From positions 7,193 to 71,192 of the forward strand of contig JAKEHY010000002.1 in the NCBI GenBank assembly GCA_022614805.1: a stretch of 64,000 nt of DNA. Direction: 5' to 3'. Position numbers and translations under genes: made by a program. This document shows, piece by piece, positions 36,754 through 45,944 of the stretch. Numbering within the stretch: position 1 is the first letter of the stretch; every line of letters starts with the position of its first letter. Below the pieces are notes generated by a model. That model did not search any database. It had not been told where the DNA came from and worked only from the letters and a program-made list of their open reading frames with translations. This stretch comes from Candidatus Zixiibacteriota bacterium. GTDB lineage: Bacteria > Zixibacteria > MSB-5A5 > DSPP01.

Positions 36754-37530
36754 CTACTTTTTTTCCGGCTTTTTCTCTTCCTTCTTCTCGGTTTTGGCCG
36801 GCTCGGCTGGTTTCTTTTCTCCCTTGGCTTCCGCCGCTGGTTTCTTTTCTTTGCCTTTGGCTTCGGCCCCTTCCTCCGCTTCCTCCCCCTCTTCCGGCTT
36901 GCGCTCGGTTATCACTTCCGGCTCGGCCACTTCGGCGGCGGCTTCCAACTCCCCTTCCTTGATTATGGTGGGGGGCACCACGGAGGCGACCGAAAGGTCG
37001 GGGTCAACCAAAATCTGGATGCCCTCGGCCAGCTTCAAATCCCGCACGTGGACGGAGTCTCCGATTTTCAACAAGGAGACGTCAACATCGATATGCTGGG
37101 GTATTTCGGTCGGCAGGCAGGAGATTTCCAGCTCGCGGAAGGTGTGCTGCAAAATGCCGCCGGTCTCCTTCACCCCCACCGGGGGGGTGCCGACGAGATG
37201 CACGGGGACTTTGACGGAAATTTTTTTGGCCAGCGAGACATGCTGGAAATCGACGTGGAGAATTTTCCCCCAGACCGGTTCCCGCTGGATTTCCCGAATG
37301 AGGGTCTTTTTGGTTTCCTTCCCTCCGTTTACGATTTCAAGGTTGATTAAAACGTTTTCGCCGCGGATGGAATGGTAGAGGTTTTCAAACTCGTGGGCGT
37401 TGAAAACCACCGGGGTGGATTTTCCCTCCCCGTACACGACCCCGGGAAGAAGCCCCTGGGCGCGTATTTTTTTGGTTTTTTCCTTGCCCGCTTCCTTGCG
37501 GGCCTGAACTTTAAACATTACTTCCTTCAT
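36754..37530 (-). CDS. rplY: 50S ribosomal protein L25/general stress protein Ctc
   Basis: This 258-residue 5S-rRNA-binding protein has the L25 domain (1-95: ARKEAGKEKTKKIRAQGLLP and VVYGEGKSTPVVF), the TL5/Ctc second domain (to about 190), and a long low-complexity tail of Lys, Glu, Pro and Ala. That tail, repeated as AEAKG- and KPA-type units, is longer than usual for Ctc. It is next to prs, a common arrangement. Start ATG 37530. Confidence 0.92.
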   Translation of the reverse strand: MKEVMFKVQARKEAGKEKTKKIRAQGLLPGVVYGEGKSTPVVFNAHEFENLYHSIRGENVLINLEIVNGGKETKKTLIREIQREPVWGKILHVDFQHVSLAKKISVKVPVHLVGTPPVGVKETGGILQHTFRELEISCLPTEIPQHIDVDVSLLKIGDSVHVRDLKLAEGIQILVDPDLSVASVVPPTIIKEGELEAAAEVAEPEVITERKPEEGEEAEEGAEAKGKEKKPAAEAKGEKKPAEPAKTEKKEEKKPEKK

Positions 37531-37582
37531 TGTGCACTCCTTTACCTTTACCGGCTCAAACTCGGGTTCGGACTAATAGCAA

Positions 37583-37611
37583 CAAAAAGGGGTGTACAAC
37601 CAGGCACCCCC
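37583..37611 (-). terminator. Terminator of prs
   Basis: The arms GGGGTG and CACCCC (37589-37610) form a hairpin with a T-run in the leftward direction (AAAAA at 37584-37588 on the plus strand). It lies between prs and rplY. Confidence 0.75.
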
Positions 37612-37647
37612 TTCTTTCTGCGAAGCATTTAAGATAATACATCTAAC

Positions 37648-38583
37648 CTAATCAAACAAGGAGGAAACCGACTCTCCCCGGGAGATGCGCAGAATGGTCT
37701 CGCCGAAAAGCGCAGCCGAGGTGAGCACTTCGAGGTTGCGGGGGAGTTTTTTTTTGGACAAATCGATGGTGTCGGCCACCACGAACTTTTTAATTTTGGA
37801 TTTGGCTATCCGCTCAAGGGCCGGGCCGGAGAGGACCGGGTGGGTGGCGCAGGCGTAAACCGATTGGGCCCCTTTTTGGGCCAGGACCTCGGCCGCCTGC
37901 ACGATGGTGCCGGCAGTGTCCACCATATCGTCCCGGATGATGACCGTTTTCCCCTCCACCTCGCCGATGATGTTCAAAATCTCGGCCTGGTTGGCCTGGG
38001 GGCGGCGCTTGTCGATAATCGCCAGGCCGGCATCCAGTTTCTTGGCGAAGGCGCGGGCGATTCGGATGGCGCCGACGTCGGGCGAAATCACCACCGGGTT
38101 GGGCAATTTCAGTTCGAGAAAGTAGCGGTTGAAAATGGTGGAAGCATAGAGGTGGTCGGAGGGAATGTCGAAAAAACCCTGAATCTGGGAGGCGTGCAAG
38201 TCCATCGTGATTACCCGGTTGGCCCCGGCGATGGTTATCAAATTGGCGACCAACTTGGCGGTGATGGCCACGCGGGGCTGGTCCTTGCGGTCCTGCCGGG
38301 AATAGCCGTAGTAGGGAATGACCGCCGTTATGGTGGCGGCGGAGGCCCGCCGGCTGGCCTCGATTAAAATCAGAAGCTCCATCAAGTTTTCGGCCGGGGA
38401 GTTGGTGGGCTGGATGATGAAAACGTCGCCGCCGCGGACGTTTTCGTTAATCTGGACGAAGATTTCCCCGTCCGAAAAGCGGGAGACTTCGCAGGCGGCC
38501 AGCGGCAGCCCCAAAAAATCGGCGATTTTTTCCGCCAGCTGACGGTTGGCCGTTCCGGTCAATAGTTTCAAGCGGTTGCTCAT
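37648..38583 (-). CDS. prs: Ribose-phosphate pyrophosphokinase
   Basis: This 311-residue PRPP synthase makes phosphoribosyl pyrophosphate from ribose-5-phosphate and ATP. Family motifs are FSDGEIFVQINENVRG, the ATP-loop IPYYGYSRQDRK, DLHASQIQGFFD and the PRPP-binding VIIRDDMVDTAGTI. ATG 38583 (MSNRLKLL) matches the family start; codons further upstream lack a ribosome site. It diverges from mutY and precedes rplY. Confidence 0.97.
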   Translation of the reverse strand: MSNRLKLLTGTANRQLAEKIADFLGLPLAACEVSRFSDGEIFVQINENVRGGDVFIIQPTNSPAENLMELLILIEASRRASAATITAVIPYYGYSRQDRKDQPRVAITAKLVANLITIAGANRVITMDLHASQIQGFFDIPSDHLYASTIFNRYFLELKLPNPVVISPDVGAIRIARAFAKKLDAGLAIIDKRRPQANQAEILNIIGEVEGKTVIIRDDMVDTAGTIVQAAEVLAQKGAQSVYACATHPVLSGPALERIAKSKIKKFVVADTIDLSKKKLPRNLEVLTSAALFGETILRISRGESVSSLFD

Positions 38584-38667
38584 CGGCGCTTTCCCAAAGG
38601 GCGGAAAATATAATAAAAATCGGGGCAAATGCTACGGTTTTGTGCCGGACGACTATATTCCGTCCCG

Positions 38668-39777
38668 ATGGCATCCTTCTCCGATACAAAAAAGTTCCGA
38701 CAAGCTCTTTTGGTCTGGTATAAAAAGAATCGCCGCCGGCTTCCCTGGCAGGATGGGGTCGGGCACTTAAGCAAAAAAGAACGGGATTATCGGGTTTTTA
38801 TTTCGGAAATAATGTTGCAGCAAACCCGCTTGGACCAAGCCCTCCCCTATTACGAACGTTGGACAAGAAGTGTCCCCTCTTTTGAGGCGCTGGCAAAAGC
38901 CCCCATGCAGAAACTTTTGAAGCTGTGGGAGGGATTGGGATATTACGCCCGGGTGAGGCATTTAAAGAAAGCGGCCCAACTTATCGTCCGCAAACATCGC
39001 GGCGAAATTCCGCCCGATTACGCAAAGATTCGCGCCCTGCCGGGAGTGGGGAATTACACGGCGGCGGCTCTGGCCAGCTTTATTCACCGCCAGCCCTATC
39101 TGGCCGTTGACGGCAACGTCTTTCGGGTGCTGTCTCGGATTTTGGCAAGGCCGTTCCGGTTCTCAAGACAGCTGGACAGGAAAAGACTTTCGGAGGCAGC
39201 ATCCCGGCTTCTTGACCCGAGTCAACCGGGAGAGTTTAACCGGGCCCTGATGCGTCTGGGGGTGCTGGTATGCCTCCCCAAAAATCCAAAATGCTCTCTT
39301 TGTCCGGTGCGCTTCTTTTGCAGGGCCTATAAAAGGGGGGATGTCAGCAAATATCCGCTGCCCCGGCGGAAGTTGAGGCCGCCACACTTTCAAATTGCGG
39401 CCGGAATTGTCTGGAAGGAGGGTAAAATTCTGATTGCCCAAAGGAAACCGAACGGGCTTTTGGGGGGATTATGGGAGTTTCCGGGCGGGAAATGGAAGAA
39501 AGGGGAAACCTTGGCGGAAGCCTGCCGCCGGGAAGTGAAAGAAGAAACCGGCATCAGGGTGAAGGTTGGCCCGCTGGCCCAAAGAATCCGGCACAGCTAT
39601 TCCCATTTTTCCATCACCCTTTCGATTTTTCAATGCCAATACCAAAACGGAACGCCGCGGCCTTTGGGATGCCAAAAAATTAAGTGGGTTCGTCCCAAAG
39701 AGTTGGTGAAATACCCTTTCCCGAGAGCCAATCAGAAAATCGTGCCGCTTTTGGCGGCCGGAAAGCTTTTGCCCTAA
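38668..39777 (+). CDS. mutY: Adenine DNA glycosylase MutY
   Basis: This 369-residue glycosylase removes adenine opposite 8-oxoguanine. It has catalytic Glu47 in ISEIMLQQTRLDQ, the helix-hairpin-helix ALPGVGNYTAAA, active-site Asp148 in VDGNVFRV and the Fe-S cluster C-x6-C-x2-C-x5-C. A C-terminal NUDIX-like domain follows with GGKWKKGETLAEA and REVKEETG, typical of MutY 8-oxoG recognition. ATG 38668 is the first start after the divergent promoter. Confidence 0.95.
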   Translation: MASFSDTKKFRQALLVWYKKNRRRLPWQDGVGHLSKKERDYRVFISEIMLQQTRLDQALPYYERWTRSVPSFEALAKAPMQKLLKLWEGLGYYARVRHLKKAAQLIVRKHRGEIPPDYAKIRALPGVGNYTAAALASFIHRQPYLAVDGNVFRVLSRILARPFRFSRQLDRKRLSEAASRLLDPSQPGEFNRALMRLGVLVCLPKNPKCSLCPVRFFCRAYKRGDVSKYPLPRRKLRPPHFQIAAGIVWKEGKILIAQRKPNGLLGGLWEFPGGKWKKGETLAEACRREVKEETGIRVKVGPLAQRIRHSYSHFSITLSIFQCQYQNGTPRPLGCQKIKWVRPKELVKYPFPRANQKIVPLLAAGKLLP

Positions 39778-40133
39778 CTAAAGAGCCACCAGGCAATCAG
39801 AGCAAGCACCAGGGCCAAAAGGAAAGAGGCCAATATTATCAGCTCGGAGCGGTGCTGGAAGAACCGGGCGACGGCATCGTCCGGCAGTTTTTCAATTCCC
39901 GTATCCAAGTTGCGCGCCCGGCGCAAGCCCAAAAATACTCACGTGCAGAAACGGGCCTGGGCCACCCCCAGCGAGCCCAAAAAGAGAAAAATGAAGAGCA
40001 GGCCGTAGGCGGCATTTGGCTCGCTCGCAAACACGAAGGCAACCAGCAAGATGGCGGAAAAACCCAAGCCAAAGAGGCCCACAAGGAGGCGTTTTTGAAT
40101 CTCTTTCGGGCCGATGTTGCAAAGCTCCCCCAT
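39774..40133 (-). pseudogene. Small membrane protein gene interrupted by an in-frame TGA
   Basis: Read leftward from ATG 40133, 64 codons lead to TGA at 39939-39941. The same frame then continues for 54 more codons to TAG at 39774. The two parts make sense together: helices about 13-36 and 43-62 come before the stop, and LDTGIEKLPDDAVARFFQHR plus a final helix (LIILASFLLALVLALIAWWL) come after. Other genes here use TGA as a true stop, so the code is not reassigned. Possibilities are a nonsense mutation, a sequencing error, or recoding such as selenocysteine, for which I see no clear downstream hairpin. The TAG overlaps the mutY stop region. Confidence 0.7.
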
Positions 40134-40562
40134 ATTCAGGCCCGGGCCGGAACGTAGGCAGATTTCAACTCATCCTCCTTCGCACTATTCATCTCTTTTC
40201 ACATTCCTCTTGTTTTTCCGGATTGTTCCCAACAAATGGTTGACGGAAAGTTATAAAAAAAGATAAGGAGAAAATCAAGCGAAAAATCGGATGGAAAAAA
40301 TCCCGGATATATGGTTTTTGGCCCATACAACTGGGGGGCTTTTCCCATAAAAAAAGGCAAAATTTTGTTTTCAAAACGGCTTTCAGTTTGCTTGTATCCG
40401 GGCAACCGCAAGAGAAACAACGGGTTGTGCTTTGAGGGAAAATTTTTCCTTCCCGCATATCGTTTGCGGCTACAGGCATTTGGTAAAAGAGGAGGGAAAG
40501 AAAAGGTTAGAAAATTGATACAACTTCCCATACACAGCTATTCTTCACCGAAAGGAGTTTTT
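40134..40562 (+). other. AT-rich leader region upstream of the lipoprotein gene
   Basis: This 429-base region is AT-rich with A- and T-runs and no supported gene. It ends with the AAAGGAG ribosome site of the lipoprotein gene. A long open frame from 40311 reads through here but has poor codon character. I looked for riboswitch patterns (cyclic di-GMP, cobalamin) and found no convincing match. Confidence 0.4.
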
Positions 40563-41159
40563 ATGCGACCAGTGCGTAAGTTCTTTGCGCACCTGGCTGG
40601 CGGATTGGGTGTAATTGGCATTGCGCTTTTCTTTTTGGTTTTCAGCTGCAGCCAAAAACTGCCCACTACCCCCATTACCAGCCAGGCGCCGAACCCGACG
40701 GCAGGGGCGGTTCCCGCCGGCACCATGGCCAGTCTGTCGGTCGGGGGGAACCTGCTGGGAAACACCGTCGGCAAATTGATTGGATGGCTGGGGGGTGTTT
40801 TGGCCATTCCGGTTGAGAACACGACCAAAACCTCGCTTTTGACCGTTCAACCGGGGAGCTTGCTGCAGTCCGTCTACGTCACGGCGTCGGCCCGCTTTGA
40901 TTCTTACAAGAAGGCCACCTTCTACGACTTTGGCCCGGACGGTTTGCAATTCCTGAAGCCGGCTTTGCTTTCGCACCGGGCCCAGGAGCCGAACGGCACG
41001 GCTCTTTACCTGTGGTATTTCAACCCGACCTCCAAGCAGTGGGAAAAGGCTGGTTCGGCCACCGTCATCGCCGGCACGGCTACTTTCTCCATCCTTCACT
41101 TTTCCAAGTGGGCGGTCAGCGAGGACGGGGATGGCTTAGGTTCGGGGGGGCAGCAGTAA
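40563..41159 (+). CDS. Hypothetical lipoprotein
   Basis: This 198-residue protein starts at ATG 40563 after AAAGGAG. An N-terminal hydrophobic segment ends in the lipobox-like VFSCS, so it is likely lipidated. The remainder has a beta-rich section ending ALYLWYFNPTSKQWEKA and ATFSILHFSKWAVSE, a pattern I have seen in surface lipoproteins of several phyla but cannot assign. No enzyme motif is visible. A clean terminator follows. Confidence 0.75.
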   Translation: MRPVRKFFAHLAGGLGVIGIALFFLVFSCSQKLPTTPITSQAPNPTAGAVPAGTMASLSVGGNLLGNTVGKLIGWLGGVLAIPVENTTKTSLLTVQPGSLLQSVYVTASARFDSYKKATFYDFGPDGLQFLKPALLSHRAQEPNGTALYLWYFNPTSKQWEKAGSATVIAGTATFSILHFSKWAVSEDGDGLGSGGQQ

Positions 41160-41179
41160 GATTCTTCGATTCAAGTCCA

Positions 41180-41210
41180 ACGGCCTCGGTTTGTGCCGAG
41201 GCCGTTTTTA
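41180..41210 (+). terminator. Rho-independent terminator
   Basis: A 10-bp stem ACGGCCTCGG / CCGAGGCCGT is followed by TTTTTATTT, 20 bases after the lipoprotein stop. Confidence 0.9.
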
Positions 41211-41231
41211 TTTGGCCGCAAAATTCCGGGT

Positions 41232-41879
41232 TCAGATTTCGTCCGAGCGGGGGTATTGTTTTTTGACCACCAAAGGCCAGGCGTCCCGAATGACCGGGAG
41301 GGCTCGGAGCAGGCACAGGATTACCGTCACGTAAGCCAACAGGTCGCCGATGAACACGGTGGAGCGGAAGGCCCATTGCGGCAAAAGGAACAACCCTTCC
41401 GCCGCGGCGGCAACGAAAGTCAAAATAAGCCCGAGCCAGATGAAAACCGCCGCTTTGGCGAAACCATACAACGCGCGCGAGAACGGGCTGGCGACCAGAA
41501 ATTTGGTAAGCGGTGATTTCATCATCGTATCCGGTCCGAAGGCGGTTTTCCCCTCGGCAAAGGCGGCCGCCCGCAGGCTGTCGACGATGAAACTCCGGGA
41601 AATCACCGCCAACGGCATCCAGAGCGGCACCATATTGACGACCGCAAAATAAATCCAGAAGGCGTTTTCCACGATGCGGTCGCCGGTGATGTCCAGAAGC
41701 GCCCCGAGCTTGGAGGCAATTCCCAGCTTGCGGGCCACATAGCCATCCCAGGCATCCATCCAGATGACGGCGGCAACTAAAAGGGTAGCCAAAAGGTTTC
41801 CCCAGAAGCTTGCGCCGAAGAGGGCGATGGCTAAAAAGGCCAGCGTGATTCGGGCCAGGGTGATAATATTGGCCTGCAT
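41232..41879 (-). CDS. CDP-alcohol phosphatidyltransferase
   Basis: This 215-residue membrane enzyme has the complete D-x2-D-G-x2-A-R-x8-G-x3-D-x3-D motif at residues 42-67 (DAWDGYVAR ... GALLDITGD). This family transfers a phospho-alcohol from CDP-alcohol, as in PgsA and phosphatidylinositol-phosphate synthase. The substrate is not fixed by the motif. It lies four bases downstream of the PAP2 gene and could supply a lipid headgroup. Confidence 0.88.
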   Translation of the reverse strand: MQANIITLARITLAFLAIALFGASFWGNLLATLLVAAVIWMDAWDGYVARKLGIASKLGALLDITGDRIVENAFWIYFAVVNMVPLWMPLAVISRSFIVDSLRAAAFAEGKTAFGPDTMMKSPLTKFLVASPFSRALYGFAKAAVFIWLGLILTFVAAAAEGLFLLPQWAFRSTVFIGDLLAYVTVILCLLRALPVIRDAWPLVVKKQYPRSDEI

Positions 41880-41883
41880 ATTT

Positions 41884-42813
41884 TTACCTCGTTTCTCCGC
41901 CGGTTGGGAAAGCGGTGGTTTTCGGATACCAACGTTTTACGAGCACGGATGAAAATAAGAAGGCCGCAGCTCCAATGGCAAGCCCGGCTGCGCCGTCCAC
42001 GAAGTAATGATAGCGGCCGTAAACCGTGGAGAAAAATAGCAAAGCAAACCAGATGACGCTGCCCCAAAAGATTTTTTTGTCCGTTCGGGCGGCGCTGAGG
42101 AGGAGGGCCGTGGCGGCGGACAGGTGGGTGGAGGGAAAGCAGCCGCCGGTGATGGCGCCCTTGTGGTGCAGGTAGTCGTTTAGTTGGCGGAAAATCCACT
42201 TCCCCTCGATTAACATCGTCTGGTGGCCGGCCAAAGTTTTCCAGGGGCCTTCGGCCGGAACCAGAGGGAAAATAAGGTATCCCAGATAAAGAGCCAGAAG
42301 ATAATGGGCGGCGAAGGTCTGGAAATTTCTTTCCGACTGCTTGAGGTAAATCCACAGTCCGAAGAGCGGAATGAAGTAGTAGGTGAAGTAAATAAACTCA
42401 AAAAACTCGGTCACATATGGATTCGTGATTTTCTCTAAAACCACGGTTGGATGCCCCCCCAAAAGCTTGAAATCCGCCGCTATCAACCATCCGTTTTTCC
42501 ATTCGGGATGAATCAAATGCACGAAATTCTCCGCTTCCCAGAACAAAAAAGTTACCAGAAGAAACGGATACCAGTGGCGGAAAAACTTGAATGCCGGACT
42601 TGTCCACTGAATGCTTGCTACGAAAAGAATGGAAGAAGCAATGCCAAAATGCAGGAGCAAAAAACGCCACCAGCCGGAGAGGTTGGCGTGGAGAATCAGA
42701 ATCAAAATCGAGATAACCGCTATATATCCAAGTGTGGCAACATCAGCTGGAAGTAAAAAGATTCGCTTTGGCGGCACGAGTGAGAATATGCCTTGAACGG
42801 AACTTTTGGGCAA
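41884..42813 (-). CDS. PAP2-superfamily phosphatase/phosphotransferase (Aur1-like)
   Basis: This 309-residue membrane protein has the PAP2 catalytic motifs GGCFPSTHLSA (His in PSTH) and YGRYHYFVDGAAG (Arg, His, Asp), with about six helices. The arrangement is that of the PAP2_3 group containing inositol-phosphorylceramide synthases, which move a phosphoinositol headgroup onto ceramide. Together with the CDP-alcohol enzyme next to it, it may assemble phosphosphingolipid headgroups for the ceramide made by the 20-22 kb genes. That link is inference from gene families. Confidence 0.82.
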   Translation of the reverse strand: MPKSSVQGIFSLVPPKRIFLLPADVATLGYIAVISILILILHANLSGWWRFLLLHFGIASSILFVASIQWTSPAFKFFRHWYPFLLVTFLFWEAENFVHLIHPEWKNGWLIAADFKLLGGHPTVVLEKITNPYVTEFFEFIYFTYYFIPLFGLWIYLKQSERNFQTFAAHYLLALYLGYLIFPLVPAEGPWKTLAGHQTMLIEGKWIFRQLNDYLHHKGAITGGCFPSTHLSAATALLLSAARTDKKIFWGSVIWFALLFFSTVYGRYHYFVDGAAGLAIGAAAFLFSSVLVKRWYPKTTAFPTGGETR

Positions 42814-42820
42814 TTCTTTA

Positions 42821-42866
42821 AAACCTCTCCCCTAACCCCTCCCCGATGAGAGGGGGGCAGAGGTCA
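42821..42866. repeat. CTCTCCCC-type intergenic inverted repeat
   Basis: Arms around CCTCTCCCC and GAGAGGGGGG with a GAT centre. A similar element is at 62016-62055. It lies just upstream of the PAP2 gene, between it and the rpoD terminator. Confidence 0.5.
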
Positions 42867-42884
42867 GGTCAAATTTCCCCGATA

Positions 42885-42914
42885 TAAAAAACCGCCCCGA
42901 TTTCTCGGGGCGGC
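42885..42914 (-). terminator. Terminator of rpoD
   Basis: The stem CCGCCCCGA / TCGGGGCGG with loop TTTC has a T-run in the leftward direction (AAAAAA on the plus strand at 42886-42891). It lies 50 bases after the rpoD stop. Confidence 0.85.
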
Positions 42915-42963
42915 TGTGGGGAGGTGATACCGAAAAACCGGCTCTCGCGAGCGGGCAATGTCT

Positions 42964-43818
42964 TCAGTTCAAATACGCGCGCAATGCCTTGGAGCGGGAG
43001 GCGTGCCGCAGCCGGCGAATCGCTTTCTCCTTAATCTGGCGCACCCGCTCGCGGGTCAAGTTAAAGCGGGCGCCGATTTCCTCCAGCGTCAGGGCCTTTT
43101 CGTGGTTCAGCCCGAAGTAGAGATTGATGACCTCCGCTTCGCGCGGCGTCAGCGTGTCCAAAGCCTTTTCGATTTCCGAGCGCAGGGAATCCCGCAACAG
43201 CTCTTCGTCCGGGGAGGGCTGATTGTCGTCCTCCAAAACGTCAATCAGCGAATTGTCCTCCGAGGTGGAAAAGGGAGCATCCAACGAGAGGTGCGAATTG
43301 GAGATTTTCAAGGTGTCGGAAACCTCCCCTTCAGTCAGCGACAGCTCGCTGGCAATCTCGTCCGCCGAAGGGTCGCGCCCAAGCTCCTGCTCCAGGGCGG
43401 CGGAAACCTTCCCGATTTTGTGCAGAGTGCCGACCCGGTTTAAGGGGAGGCGGACGATGCGGGACTGTTCGGCCAACGCCTGCAAAATCGCCTGGCGAAT
43501 CCACCAGACGGCGTAAGAGATGAACTTGAAGCCGCGGGTTTCGTCGAACCGCTTGGCCGCCTTGATAAGCCCGATGTTCCCCTCGTTAATCAAATCGGCC
43601 AGGGAAAGCCCCTGGTTCTGGTACTGCTTGGCCACCGAGACCACGAAGCGCAAATTGGCCTTGGTCAACTTTTCCAAAGCCTCCTGGTCGCCGGCCCGGA
43701 TAAGCTTGGCCAAGGTCACTTCCTCGGCGGCGGTGATGAGCGGGGTTTCGCCGATTTCCTTCAGATACAAATCGAGCGAGCGGTCCTCGTCCCGGTATTT
43801 TTTCGACTGTCGCGCCAT
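42964..43818 (-). CDS. rpoD: Primary sigma factor RpoD, short Bacteroidetes type
   Basis: This 284-residue housekeeping sigma factor lacks region 1.1 and the non-conserved insertion, like the short RpoD of Bacteroidetes and Chlorobi relatives. Region 2 includes [35 protein letters not shown] and [13 protein letters not shown]; region 4 has [15 protein letters not shown] and [23 protein letters not shown] 43818 is preceded by AGGAG. It lies 95 bases downstream of the HtrA protease gene. Confidence 0.97.
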   Translation of the reverse strand: MARQSKKYRDEDRSLDLYLKEIGETPLITAAEEVTLAKLIRAGDQEALEKLTKANLRFVVSVAKQYQNQGLSLADLINEGNIGLIKAAKRFDETRGFKFISYAVWWIRQAILQALAEQSRIVRLPLNRVGTLHKIGKVSAALEQELGRDPSADEIASELSLTEGEVSDTLKISNSHLSLDAPFSTSEDNSLIDVLEDDNQPSPDEELLRDSLRSEIEKALDTLTPREAEVINLYFGLNHEKALTLEEIGARFNLTRERVRQIKEKAIRRLRHASRSKALRAYLN

Positions 43819-43912
43819 TACTTGGTGTTCTCCTCACTAAAATTACGATACCGGCCGAAAACCGGCTCCAACCCCTGGAATTTTTTGAACCAAATTTCCG
43901 ACCGCATGGCTC

Positions 43913-45382
43913 CTACCCGCCGGCCCGGATGGCCACGTAAACCGGCTGGGAGTCCAAGTCGTGCACCAGGAGCGAAACCGGTTTTTCCCGGCCGACCGTC
44001 TTCAGCGCCTGACGAAACTCGGCCTCCGAGCGCACCGGCTGGTTGTTCACTTCCGAAATGATAAAACCCGGTTCGATTCCCTTCTGTTCGGCCGGGCTGC
44101 TCGGCTCCACCTCCACCACGATTAAGCCCGGGTTGAACTCCACGCCGAAGCGCTCGCACAGCTCCGGCGAACTGGTGCGCACGTGGACGCCGACCACCGG
44201 ATCCGCGGTAACCGGGGGTTGGCGTTCTTCTGCTCGCGAGACCAACGAGGCGTTCCGCTCCGCCAGCCGAACGTTGAGCCTGATAATCTTTCCCTCCCGG
44301 AAAACTTCCACCGGCACCGCTTTTCCCGGTCCGGCCGAGGCGACCCAGAAACGCAACTGGGTCAAATCGGCAACTTTCTTGCCGTCAAACTTGAGAATGA
44401 CGTCCCCCTGTTTGAGTCCCGCCGCCGCGGCCGGGCCATCCGGCAAAACTTCGCTAAGAATGACTCCTTCGGTTGATTTCAACCCGTACGAATCAGCCAG
44501 GTCCTTGGAAAGGTCCTGCAGGTAAACACCGAGCCATCCCCGGGAGACTCGGCCCGTGCGCATTAAATCCGGCAAAACCTCTTTGACCATATTTATAGGG
44601 ATGGCAAAGCCGATTCCCACATTGCCGCCCGAGGGGGAGGCGATGGCGGAATTAATGCCAATCACCTGGCCGTGGATGTCCACCAGCGGGCCGCCGGAGT
44701 TCCCCTGGTTGATGGCGGCATCGGTCTGAATGTAATCCTGATAGGCGGGGGTCTCGTCCCGGCCGAATTGCAAATTGGAGCGCCCCTTGGCGGAGACCAC
44801 GCCGACGGTCACCGTCCGGTCCAGCTCTTCCTGGGGAAAGGGATTGCCGATGGCCAAAACCCAATCCCCCACCCGCAGGGAATCGGAGTTTCCCAAATCC
44901 AAAGCCCAAAGCCGCCGGTCGGCCTCGATTTTCAATACCGCCACGTCGGTCTCCTTGTCGGCCCCCACCAAACGGGCCTTGTAGCGGGACCGGTCGGAAA
45001 GAGTAACCCAGATTTCGGTGGCCCCGGCGACGACATGATTGTTGGTCAAAACGTGGCCGTCCGGGCCAAAAACAAAGCCGGAGCCGAGCGAAGTGCTGGG
45101 GACCCGACGGCGGTCTCCGAACGGAAACCAGGAATGGTAGCGGCTCAAATCCTCCACTTTTTCGGCGGAGATGTTCACCACCCCGTCCCGAACCCGCTCC
45201 ACCACCGCCACAAAAGGAGAAGCCACTCCGGGATTGAGGTAGGTGCTCGGCCGTTTTTCCTGGCTAAAACCCCGGTTGGGAAGGTCCAACCCGGTGGCAA
45301 TGAAGATGCCAACGAGGGTAAAAAACCCGGCGATAAAGAAATAGCTTAGATACCGCTGGTTTTGAATGCGAACCAACTTCAT
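43913..45382 (-). CDS. HtrA/DegP-type periplasmic serine protease with two PDZ domains
   Basis: This 489-residue protease has an N-terminal transmembrane signal or anchor (12-33), a trypsin-like domain with His116 (TNNHVV), Asp146 (ETDVAVL) and Ser229 (GNSGGPL), and two PDZ domains at about 265-365 and 390-480. It degrades or refolds misfolded envelope proteins. The pattern fits DegP/DegQ/DegS relatives. A promoter lies at 45443-45470. Confidence 0.95.
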   Translation of the reverse strand: MKLVRIQNQRYLSYFFIAGFFTLVGIFIATGLDLPNRGFSQEKRPSTYLNPGVASPFVAVVERVRDGVVNISAEKVEDLSRYHSWFPFGDRRRVPSTSLGSGFVFGPDGHVLTNNHVVAGATEIWVTLSDRSRYKARLVGADKETDVAVLKIEADRRLWALDLGNSDSLRVGDWVLAIGNPFPQEELDRTVTVGVVSAKGRSNLQFGRDETPAYQDYIQTDAAINQGNSGGPLVDIHGQVIGINSAIASPSGGNVGIGFAIPINMVKEVLPDLMRTGRVSRGWLGVYLQDLSKDLADSYGLKSTEGVILSEVLPDGPAAAAGLKQGDVILKFDGKKVADLTQLRFWVASAGPGKAVPVEVFREGKIIRLNVRLAERNASLVSRAEERQPPVTADPVVGVHVRTSSPELCERFGVEFNPGLIVVEVEPSSPAEQKGIEPGFIISEVNNQPVRSEAEFRQALKTVGREKPVSLLVHDLDSQPVYVAIRAGG

Positions 45383-45442
45383 TCCTCCTCCGCGGCTCCG
45401 AGTGTTTTCGAGCCGCCCAATCGATTTTTAAGACAAAATTTC

Positions 45443-45470
45443 AATATATACCAATTTGAATTTGAGTCAA
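45443..45470 (-). promoter_or_regulatory. Probable promoter of the HtrA gene
   Basis: Read leftward, TTGACT (45465-45470) and TATATT (45443-45448) are spaced by 16 bases, 61 bases before the ATG. The remainder of 45383-45768 contains a small inverted repeat ACCGGTAC ... GTACCG near 45635-45655 and no supported gene. Confidence 0.6.
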
Positions 45471-45768
45471 GATTCTTCTTCTAGTTCTTACATTTTTTGG
45501 CAAGCCGTTGTACTTCATTGGGTTAATAAAAAGCGCACGGCCCATTTCCAAAATATTATACGCAGGAATTGCGAATTTAGTTGCTGGCAATTATGGCAGA
45601 AAAATGACCAGATAACCTTTTCGGGAAGCCGGGCACCGGTACATTTTGGTACCGTCGTTTGGCGCATCTGAGAAATCTTGGAAACCCTTAAACGCCGACA
45701 GACCCTTCTGTCCCAAATGACTTGCGAAGTTTTTCTGATCCCGTGTCGCGGATTTCTGTTTCTATTAA

Positions 45769-45842
<74 letters not shown>

Positions 45843-45915
45843 ATCGACTCAAATTATACCGGTTTGCCGGGCGCAAGTCAAGAAGAGCACGTCTTACCAA
45901 GGCGCCAAAAAGATG

Positions 45916-45944
45916 TTGACAAAAAAATGACCGGGGTGTAACTT
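45916..45944 (+). promoter_or_regulatory. Promoter of the FadL-type gene
   Basis: TTGACA (45916-45921) and TAACTT (45939-45944) are spaced by 17 bases, leaving a 120-base leader before ATG 46067. No recognisable operator was seen. Confidence 0.65.

Noticed and set aside
39936-39950. CACGTG core that could be a third parS
   Set aside because: The flanks do not match the 16-base palindrome, and the core lies inside a coding frame.
40380-40500. Structured riboswitch-like leader before the lipoprotein
   Set aside because: Short complementary stretches exist, but none fits a known riboswitch consensus.
40311-40562. N-terminal extension of the lipoprotein gene
   Set aside because: A strong ribosome site and signal peptide place the start at 40563; upstream codons look non-coding.
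45456-45671. 71-codon rightward frame between HtrA and the tRNA
   Set aside because: No ribosome site or coding character; the region contains the HtrA promoter.
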